Assembly (NCBI GenBank): GCA_001423545.1
Contig: LMOK01000002.1
Coordinates: 186,001 to 250,000 of the forward strand
Reading direction: 5' to 3'
From: Orlajensenia sp001423545
GTDB lineage: Bacteria > Actinomycetota > Actinomycetes > Actinomycetales > Microbacteriaceae
DNA: 64,000 nucleotides
The translations under genes and the position numbers were made by a program. Below are positions 1-8,200 of this stretch, in pieces. Every line of letters starts with the position of its first letter. The stretch's first letter is position 1. The notes below the pieces were generated by a model. It saw nothing but the letters and a program-made list of their open reading frames with translations. It searched no databases and had not been told where the DNA came from.

Positions 1-1
1 C

Positions 2-1309
2 GAGAAGTCCGATATGGCGGCGCACACGTTCTACGTGAATTTCGTAGACGATTCATTCTCGAAGGATGACTGGGACAAATTTCTCGGCCGGTCGGTGAAC
101 GAGCAAGTTACCGCCGGCGTTGCTGTGCACCCCCTCCGAGACGTGCTCGACGACCTCGAATCGATGGATGGGCTGGTGAAGCAAGGCATCGATGTCGTCG
201 TCGGTGGCCCGCCGTGTCAGGGCTTCTCTTTAGCTGGGCGCCGGAATCCTGCGGACGTACGTAACAAACTCCCATGGGAATACCTAGAGTTCGTGCAGCG
301 AACGCGCCCGAAGATTGTCGTCATCGAAAATGTGGTGGGGATGAGTCATCGCTTCTCGCCCGATGAGGAGTCTCCCTTCGTGCAATTGCAGCAGGCATTG
401 AGGGACACTGGTGACGGATATATAGTCCAAGGAGTCGCCGTGAATGCCCTGCATTATGGCGCCCCTCAGAATCGTCCCCGGCTTATGATCCTCGGTCTCC
501 GCGTAGACGTCGCCGAAGCAAACGGATTTGTCGCCACAGAGAATCTTTGGCGGTCTGCCTTCTTGGATGAAATAGATGGTGAGGTACCGGCTCTCGCACC
601 GCGGCCTACTGTGACGAGGGCTCAATCCCCAACGGTGGCAGATGCCATCGGCGATCTTCAGACGGTATTCCCTGCGCATGACGGGCCGCGTGCTACGGCA
701 TTCCGAAGGCAACTGCAGACGCGCGCAGCCTGGGGCCTTCCTCGGCCGTCATCGAATTCTGGGGATATACCAAACCAAACACTGCGCAAGCATTCCGTGT
801 TGACACAGGAGCGATTCCGCCTCTACCAATGGCTGAGGACCAGCGACATCTCTCCTCGCGTGCTTAACAGAGCGCTTACAGACGAGCAGGCCCACGATGA
901 TCTTGCTCGTGACCTAGCAGGTTCTGGCTTCCCGGCAGTCTCGCCGGACGGAACAAAGATCGCCGACGATGCGGCTGAACTCGTGAAGCTGATCGACCGA
1001 TTGCACACGAGGAAACACAGCCAGAAGGCCCTTGCTTGGGACGAGCCTGCAAAGACAGTTGTCACGCTTCCAGACGACTATGTGCACCCGAGCGAGCCGC
1101 GCATTTTGACAGTGCGGGAGATGGCCCGGTTTCAGGGTTTTCCGGACGATTTCGTGTTCGTAGGCAAGGAGACGACCGGATCGCTTCGACGTCGATTCGA
1201 AGTTCCACAATATTCTCAGGTAGGCAACGCTGTGTCGCCCTTCCTAGCAAGCGCGGTGGGGACGATGATTCGGCACTTGCTTGGCGACGTCGCTGCCGAC
1301 GCTTCTTGA
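2..1309 (+). CDS. DNA (cytosine-5-)-methyltransferase, 5' end cut by the window edge
   Basis: Methylates cytosine C5 in DNA, presumably the modification arm of the defence locus that follows. The frame is open to the first base of the window. The first visible Met (position 14) is not the true start, because the SAM-binding motif I (FxGxG) that begins this family is missing. Counted from that Met, GGPPCQGFS carries the catalytic Cys (Cys68, motif IV). Next come IENVVGM (motif VI), GAPQNRPRL (motif VIII, QxRxR) and near the end VGNAVSP (motif X). The stretch between VIII and X (roughly residues 170-370) is the target recognition region, so the recognised sequence cannot be read from this. It is followed after a 74-base gap by the ATPase gene on the same strand. 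Family assignment is certain; the role in this locus is inferred. Confidence 0.95.
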   Translation, partial: EKSDMAAHTFYVNFVDDSFSKDDWDKFLGRSVNEQVTAGVAVHPLRDVLDDLESMDGLVKQGIDVVVGGPPCQGFSLAGRRNPADVRNKLPWEYLEFVQRTRPKIVVIENVVGMSHRFSPDEESPFVQLQQALRDTGDGYIVQGVAVNALHYGAPQNRPRLMILGLRVDVAEANGFVATENLWRSAFLDEIDGEVPALAPRPTVTRAQSPTVADAIGDLQTVFPAHDGPRATAFRRQLQTRAAWGLPRPSSNSGDIPNQTLRKHSVLTQERFRLYQWLRTSDISPRVLNRALTDEQAHDDLARDLAGSGFPAVSPDGTKIADDAAELVKLIDRLHTRKHSQKALAWDEPAKTVVTLPDDYVHPSEPRILTVREMARFQGFPDDFVFVGKETTGSLRRRFEVPQYSQVGNAVSPFLASAVGTMIRHLLGDVAADAS

Positions 1310-1383
1310 TTGGAGCGAGTCCTCGACATAGAGACACGGCGTCACATTAATTAGGCAGAGACCGAGCGTAGGGACGATTGAAC

Positions 1384-3840
1384 ATGATCCTCAACGAAAC
1401 TGAACGCACGAACGTTGAGCGGCTGGCAGCTGCAAGCGCTGACTACGCGGTCTTCGAGCTAACTGAAACTGGACTGGCAAAGTCCACTCTGGACGCGACA
1501 GCCTTGGTTCGTGAGTACCTCGAGCGCAATAGCATTCACGAGTACTCGAGTCAGCTACAAGGGCCCGATCACAAAGTTGTTATTAGGGCGACCCTCGTAC
1601 TGCCGGATGGTGCGCGAAGAGCCTCGCGAGCAACTTTGTATCGCCCTCGCAGCAAGGGGGGCGATCCCCGAATTTGGTTCTCTCGCCTCGGCGACCTCTG
1701 CAACGCAGGGGATAAGTTCGCGGCCGTTTGGGATGGGACCGGATTTGACCTCTACAATCTTTCTCGTCCCAACTACGTCAGCTCGGCTTTCCCCACTTCG
1801 TTCCCGGAGGCCTCGAGCGGAACCGACGCCGACCATTGGACTGCGCTTGGCAGGCTCTGGGAGAGGGCCACCGGCGGTGGCGACGTCGCAGCCCGTCCCG
1901 ACGCGGGAGTTTCCTCCTGGCCCGTGGTTGCCCGTGCCCCGGGCGTTGATGCGGCTTGGGCGTGGCTCGCCGAGGGCGTCGAATCCGGGGCCAGACCACG
2001 GGCAGTCTTCTTGATAGGTGGTCCCGGTGCGGGCAAGTCGCATGCCGCTGCCGCGGTGGTTGAGCGACTCAAGGTTGCCGACCAGAGTAGGTCCGTACTT
2101 GCCAATCGGTCCTACGACTATGTCGTAGGCGAACAGAAATTGACGATCATCAACGACGCGACGATCAGGGGTGATGAGCCGCATCGCGAAACTCCGCTCG
2201 CACGCGATTTTGGGGATGCCCTGAAGTACGGCTCTCATCTGCTCGCTTGCGTCAACCGCGGCATCCTAATCGAGGAGTCCGCGGAGATTCGTGCTGGCGC
2301 CTCTGGTGAAGGCCTTGGCGCTGGGATCGTCGCGTGGCTTCAACAACTTGATGACGTCGACCTTCGAGATACCGATAGCTCAGAACCGTGGTCAATCCGC
2401 ACGACCTTTGCCGAATCTTACGTGCGAAGCGCGGTTATAGCTAAGAACGGCGACGCCGTCGCAGATCTCGTAGCCGTATATGTTGATGTCTGTTCGCTAC
2501 TCGAGCGAGAGCCCAAAGTCTCAATCGAGAGTTCTGGTAGCGGGAATGTTCTAATTAGCGCTAACCCGTATTCCATAGGCGACGTCCGAGATCAGAATGC
2601 TCGGCTCGCGTCTCCGGGCGGTAACCTTCTGGCCGCAATACTTGAGTCAATAGGGAAAGAAGGCGAGCATTCCGAAGACGCCAATTTTCTGAATCCGCTG
2701 ATCGCCAATGAGATTTCTCTCTCCCACGAGCAAGTCCGGGCGGGCGCCCTGGCCGTGTTGCGGGCGTCGGAGATCATCAGCGGCCAGCGATTCACGTTTC
2801 GGGAGATGTGGGGAGCGGCCGTGCGGCTATTGGTGGGGAACGCCCCGGAGAGGATTGCAGGCGATCACATCCAGAGCCTTATCGCGTCGCTTCAGCCAAC
2901 TGCAGAATCGCCATATGCGAGGTTTCTGCAAGTCCGCGAGTTGGCTGATTTGAGATATTCGCAGGCCTTGTTTGACGCAGCTGGGGTGTGGGCGTTTGGC
3001 GCAGAAGACGCGTTAAGAAACCCAGTCACCAAACTGACGTGGGCTGCAGATCCGCTCAGGGATACGGATCCTGGCCACTTTGATCCAGTTGAGCCAACCT
3101 CTGGATGGGCGACACCAATAGCCGAGGCTTTTAGTGGTCCGGTGGCTTCGGGCTCACCGCTTGAGACGCTCGTTGACAGCCTTCCCCGAGACGACCAATT
3201 CCATAAGGCGATTACGGCGTTCGATTGGTCGGTCGACACCGCCTTCGTCTCAGCAGTCCAAATGAATGGACTGACGGACCGCGATCGGTTCGAGTTGATC
3301 GCATGGTACGGTGCGTACCTCACTCGCCTTTACGCGGTAGCGAACGGCATTTCTGCTTTTCGTCGTGACGTAGCGTCGTGGACAACCGTCTGGCACCTTT
3401 CGCCCGGAGTGCCGTCAGACATTGCGAGTCATCTGCGAACGTTGCTGCGGCCAAAAAAGGGGAGTGATTCAGACTCAGTTTCGGTGATCCCCGTTTTCGA
3501 CAGCCGCACCTATCCAATTGTCGGAGATGTCGACACGCCGAAGCTCGCACTTCGATCCGGCGACTTCGAATTGGAGACGGAACGCGCTGGCGAACGCATT
3601 CAGCTTCGAGTGCTGGAACGCGGGCGCGTCGTTTCGAGCATTGCGCTCGACTTCCCTCTCGTGCGCGAAGCTGCGTCATGTGTGGGCAACACCATGGGAA
3701 TCACAGACGTTTCGGACGATGTGTCCCCGCGTTTGGAGAGGTTCCGCTCGATGCGCCTGCTTCCAGAGCAGGTGCGTTCTGGGACTGATTACGCAGTCCT
3801 TTCAGGAGGCGGCATGACGATGCTGCAGATCGGACGATGA
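1384..3840 (+). CDS. P-loop ATPase of the defence locus, DptF-like by position
   Basis: 818 aa from the ATG at 1384; a TTG at 1378 in the same frame is an alternative, and GGGACG lies just upstream. A clear Walker A, GGPGAGKS, lies at residues 212-219. Further on, IINDATI and VLISANPYS look like Walker B and sensor-1 strands of an AAA+/STAND-type fold, but this is a weak reading. No membrane segment or nuclease motif was recognised. It sits between the methyltransferase and two further genes with almost no spacing (the next gene starts 1 base after its stop), so it is translated as part of one operon. Its place as first gene of a trio ending in a large HerA-like ATPase matches DptF in dptFGH restriction modules; homology itself was not tested. 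Codon usage is less GC-rich than genes after 12 kb. Confidence 0.8.
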   Translation: MILNETERTNVERLAAASADYAVFELTETGLAKSTLDATALVREYLERNSIHEYSSQLQGPDHKVVIRATLVLPDGARRASRATLYRPRSKGGDPRIWFSRLGDLCNAGDKFAAVWDGTGFDLYNLSRPNYVSSAFPTSFPEASSGTDADHWTALGRLWERATGGGDVAARPDAGVSSWPVVARAPGVDAAWAWLAEGVESGARPRAVFLIGGPGAGKSHAAAAVVERLKVADQSRSVLANRSYDYVVGEQKLTIINDATIRGDEPHRETPLARDFGDALKYGSHLLACVNRGILIEESAEIRAGASGEGLGAGIVAWLQQLDDVDLRDTDSSEPWSIRTTFAESYVRSAVIAKNGDAVADLVAVYVDVCSLLEREPKVSIESSGSGNVLISANPYSIGDVRDQNARLASPGGNLLAAILESIGKEGEHSEDANFLNPLIANEISLSHEQVRAGALAVLRASEIISGQRFTFREMWGAAVRLLVGNAPERIAGDHIQSLIASLQPTAESPYARFLQVRELADLRYSQALFDAAGVWAFGAEDALRNPVTKLTWAADPLRDTDPGHFDPVEPTSGWATPIAEAFSGPVASGSPLETLVDSLPRDDQFHKAITAFDWSVDTAFVSAVQMNGLTDRDRFELIAWYGAYLTRLYAVANGISAFRRDVASWTTVWHLSPGVPSDIASHLRTLLRPKKGSDSDSVSVIPVFDSRTYPIVGDVDTPKLALRSGDFELETERAGERIQLRVLERGRVVSSIALDFPLVREAASCVGNTMGITDVSDDVSPRLERFRSMRLLPEQVRSGTDYAVLSGGGMTMLQIGR

Positions 3841-3841
3841 G

Positions 3842-5257
3842 ATGAGTTCTGTTACTGAAGTGCTCCTCGAATTGCCCCGCCCGCAGTATCTAGCTTCGCC
3901 GGAGGCCCTGATAACCGCGCTTGCGTGGCGCCTCTTTGATGCGGAAGTTCCCAATCCCGCACCTCCGAAGGCCGTAGGTCTGAGATACCGAGCGGATGAG
4001 CGTTCCACTGCGACACTCACTTACGTCACTACCGAGCCGAGCGGCGACCAAATCGGAGGATTCGGTCGCGCGCTTCGGGATGCAGGCGTGCGTACCGAGC
4101 GGTTGATTGATGAATTGCTGGCGGAGGCGGTCAGTAACAGCATCGCCGGCGTTCGAGCGGAGAAGGGTGGGTCGCAGTCGGCAAGTCCCCTCACGCCAGC
4201 GTTGGCGTTGCTGCAGAACTTGAGGGGCCTACAAGGCGCCAAGAATCCGCCAGATTTCGCACAGATATTGGAGCGGATGTACCAGCTGGGCGACGAGCGT
4301 CCCGGCGCACCGACGGTGGCTGGAAGATGGTTGGAAGCCGCCGAATTCCGGATGGCAATTGATCCGCTTCTGGCTTCCATCGATAGGGCGGTCGACGAGC
4401 ATCTAGTCGTTGGTCGCCGTGTTCGAAGGCCTTCAGCACCTGTACGCAGCGCTCCCGTCGGTCGTGGCGAAATTTCCGACTCAATCTATTCATGGTTCAA
4501 TCGCGCCTGGGATCTCCTCTGTGGCGAGGACTGGGTAGCTGCCCTCCCCGCCCGAGTTTGGGTGGACTGGGCGACGACTGTCCTCCGACTCGCCGTCGGA
4601 CTCGGCTATCTCTGGGAAGCTGCGTGGAACGAAGCTGTGGCTCGATCCATCGTTGACCCGGCTGCCAATTCGGAAGACTGGATGGCGGTGCGTAATCGAA
4701 TGGAGCCAATTCTTCCATGGAGGTCGGCCCGCCTGGGGGTTCAGGGGCGGGACATTGCGCCACTCCTGAGCAGGCGTATTGCCCGTTCCGAGAGGACTTG
4801 GCACTCAATTGCCGATTGGAACGACAGGAATCCATGCAACTCGGACTTCGAGGCGCGCATGAATCAGATGCGTACAGATGGAGACCTGAAGCGGGAGCTC
4901 TCAAGCGCACTATCGACGACCACCCGGACGAATAGTGCCACCAATGTGTGGGAGGCCATCCGGTACGCCCTCCGCACCCGCGACGCCGCTGGGCCCTTCG
5001 CCGACTATTTTGGCGTGTTGCGACAAAGCGGTCGGTACCTCACGGTTGAGCCTGGCACGGAGTGGATTGCCGTGGTCGCGAGCCTCGCATGTGAAAAGCC
5101 GGGTGGGTCAACGGACGTGGCGACGGTGATACAGGCGCTTGAAGAGATGGGGTTACGGCCTGAGTTGGCTGACCTCGTGGCGTTGCTTGAGCGGGCAGGG
5201 CTGGCCCGGGGCAGCGCTGACGCCGATCAGGGCGTGGTAGTTGAGAGTGCATTTTGA
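3842..5257 (+). CDS. Hypothetical protein of the defence locus, DptG-like by position and size
   Basis: 471 aa with no motif I can name. It is Trp- and Arg-rich in the middle (about residues 210-330), has no signal peptide or membrane span, and ends in a short helical region. The start ATG at 3842 follows the stop of the ATPase gene by one base, and its own TGA overlaps the TTG start of the next gene (TTGA), so the three genes are translationally coupled. DptG of phosphorothioation-dependent restriction modules is a protein of similar size in the same relative place, and that is the only reason for the comparison. It could equally be an adaptor or sensor special to this locus. Confidence 0.8.
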   Translation: MSSVTEVLLELPRPQYLASPEALITALAWRLFDAEVPNPAPPKAVGLRYRADERSTATLTYVTTEPSGDQIGGFGRALRDAGVRTERLIDELLAEAVSNSIAGVRAEKGGSQSASPLTPALALLQNLRGLQGAKNPPDFAQILERMYQLGDERPGAPTVAGRWLEAAEFRMAIDPLLASIDRAVDEHLVVGRRVRRPSAPVRSAPVGRGEISDSIYSWFNRAWDLLCGEDWVAALPARVWVDWATTVLRLAVGLGYLWEAAWNEAVARSIVDPAANSEDWMAVRNRMEPILPWRSARLGVQGRDIAPLLSRRIARSERTWHSIADWNDRNPCNSDFEARMNQMRTDGDLKRELSSALSTTTRTNSATNVWEAIRYALRTRDAAGPFADYFGVLRQSGRYLTVEPGTEWIAVVASLACEKPGGSTDVATVIQALEEMGLRPELADLVALLERAGLARGSADADQGVVVESAF

Positions 5258-8200
5258 CTGGGCAGGAGAATGGATTGTCATATGACATTTTGGGCGCAGC
5301 GCTGGGCCGCTGCCTCGCGGACATTGGCTCGCTCTCTGCTGCGTACTTGCCCGAGGGAGTCTCGAGATCGACAGCGGAATCGATCGTGCACGCCGCGAAC
5401 GCCGCCCGGCCGGGCGAACTTGCGTATGCGATCTTGGTCTCTGGGGATCAGCAAAGTCCGAAGGATCCGTCGGTTCCTCAACTGCAGGCTAGGGACTTGA
5501 TCCGATACCGGCAGGGAGACCGCCTTGCAGTGGTTCATGGGAGAGTCCCGGAGATTGCTTCCTTTGTCGGCGCATTTCGTGAGGCGATGAGCCAGACATA
5601 TCCGCAAGCAGCAGCGGACGAGGTCTCCTTGGACACTCTTTCAAGAGCCGCCGTAACGCTGCTTCTAGACGGTATCGGGGTCGAATCACACGACATAACG
5701 TTCGCCTCCGAATTGGTGCGCTCGGCCCTCCGTACCTTGGAACTGGCGTATTCAGGAGCCCCCCAAGGGGCGCGAAGCTGGAACAGCCTATGGTTCGAAC
5801 ATGTTAGCGCCGGATTGGCCAACCTAAGCCGCCGGCTGATTGATGTGGCGCGAGGGCCCCTGCCGACAGTGATCGACGTCGTTTTCGAGGAAGTGACGTT
5901 CGGTGCCTTCGGTCTTCCTCGTCCCAACAACGGAAGGTCGTATGCCTGTGGCGAAGGCAGGGTCGGCGCCGAGTTTGCCAGTGCTTTCGCAACGTGGTGG
6001 TCAGACGCACAGACGATCGTCCAAACAGCGGGTCTTGTTGCCAAAGCAAGCGGCGCAGATCTGGCGGCTACTGAGAACCACTGTCTGTTGACCACTGATT
6101 GGATGCCTTTTGACCGCTTTCTGGTCGTGAGCGACAGTCATCTTGCGGCTTGGGTGCATACGGTGTTGGCGGATCAACCGAGAAATTCGAACATCACAGA
6201 ATTGACCGAGCGCGAATTCTTTAGGCCGATTGCTCCGAACCTATCCGGCAAGCCATTGAGGATTCAAACCATCGATGGTCCGGCGGGCCTCGGCGGGGCT
6301 CCCGAGGCCGGTCCCTTTATTGTGCGCGCCGAACTCGAGAGCGGTCGTTTTGTGACCGAGGAAATTCGAGTGCATATCCCGACAATCGGCACTCCTTCCT
6401 TTGACGAGGTAGGTCTGTCCGCAATGCAGATTCGTGACGTATCCGGCGTTGCGATCTGGAACGGGCGGCTAGAGAGCGATTCCGGGAGGCTTGAGCTAAT
6501 CGGCCGTTTTGAGTTTGAGGAGCAGTCGTTTGGTTCTTCCGACTCACGAGGGCTGAAGGTTGCACTGCAACTTGACCCAGAGGACTCCCTGTTTCAGGTA
6601 GTTCCTCCGTCCGTACCGGTGACTTTATATGTCGCGAAATGGGATAGCTATGGCCTAATCGCAGTGAAGCTGAACTCTCGAGGGGCTCCGACGGGGCGGC
6701 CGATCATGGTGGCGCCGGACTTCACCACAAGCGAGTCTGGAGCGACTGCTGGGTTAGCAGGCGAGTACTCGGACGGTGCCTCCAGACACCGAATAGTCGT
6801 TTGGGGTAAGGACGGCGATCTAGGGCGTTTTGAGGGCCAACCAATGCCGCCCCTCTGGGACCGACGATCCCTATTCATGGTTGAGGTGTTTCCACAGGAC
6901 CTAGACGTTTTCGAAATAGGTGGCTTGGAAATTGAAATGCGCGCACCTGAGAGTGCTCGTTCTTACTTCTCGCCGCTGCTGGCTGCCGCTCACGGGCAGG
7001 GCCCGTCAGACGCGCCACTTCCGCCCGAGACGATCCGGTCGCTTCGGGGTCGGTATGAACAGAGGAGTGTCGAATCCGCTGGAAATGCATCCTGGTTGGA
7101 CGCGCTTGGGCACGTTGCGCTCACTGCCGATGGGGACGAGTCAATCGACGACTGCGAGATCACAGAGTTTGGCGTGATGCTGCCCGGATCGGCCCGCGCC
7201 GCGTGGCGAGAGAATGTCGATGCACGCGTCCCTCGTGACCTGATCGAATCGGCCGCCGCCAAGCGCTTCCGCGCTGCATACCTTGCTGTAGAGAGAATTG
7301 CCGTCGGCGAGCAGTTGCGGTGGCCGTCTAGAACGTCCAGACAGCAACTTTGGCAAGGAGATCGTTCGAGCCTCACAGAGTACTTGGACTCTTACGTCGC
7401 ACTGATGAAGGAAGCGCACTTAGCGAACAATTCGTTTGCTACGTTCTGGGCCACATACCCATTCTCGATGAGCGTCTGGAGTATGGATAAGGGAGAATGC
7501 GAGGCAGTTTACGTCAGTCCGTTGCATCCGATCAGGCTGGCGTGGTTGGCAGGAGTCGAAGCTACGCTATTGAACGCTGCGGACGCAGCTAGCTTGATGG
7601 GGGCGGTTGAGGGATGGGCATTCCCGATCGTCGGGCCGAGCGAAACAGGCACAGGCAGGGTGCTGGCAGTCCCGTCGGACAACGGTACTGACCAGATCTT
7701 CCTTGGCTGGTCTGCACTTATTGCTGTATCCACTGATCGTTTTCAGTCGTTGCGTGCGCCGGTTCGAGTGGGGCCCATCCCTGCGCCCGGCACAACAGCG
7801 AGCGGCCTGAACGCTGCCGCAGTATCAACCGCGCTTAGAAACTATCGAAGAATGAATCCACACGTCGCGGGCTTGACGATCGATCTAGCTGCTCCAAAGC
7901 CAACTGCTCGTCTTCGTGAGATCGATGACGCAGTAGTCGGAGCAGTCAGAGTCTGGGGTCGATCGGATGCTCACCTTCTTGGAGGAGCCAGAGTCCTGGA
8001 CTCGACTAATCGCATTGGAGCGGCGCCGCTTGAGGGCATGACCCGCCTCATCCGAGAGACCCCCAAGCTTCCACTCGTGTGGTCTCGCTACGAGCACGTG
8101 GACGGGCGACCGCGCACTAGCAATATTCGACTCCTTCAGGACACCGGGGCGAAGATCTGCGTGTATCCGAACGGGGGCCGAGAGTGGGGTGTGATTGGTC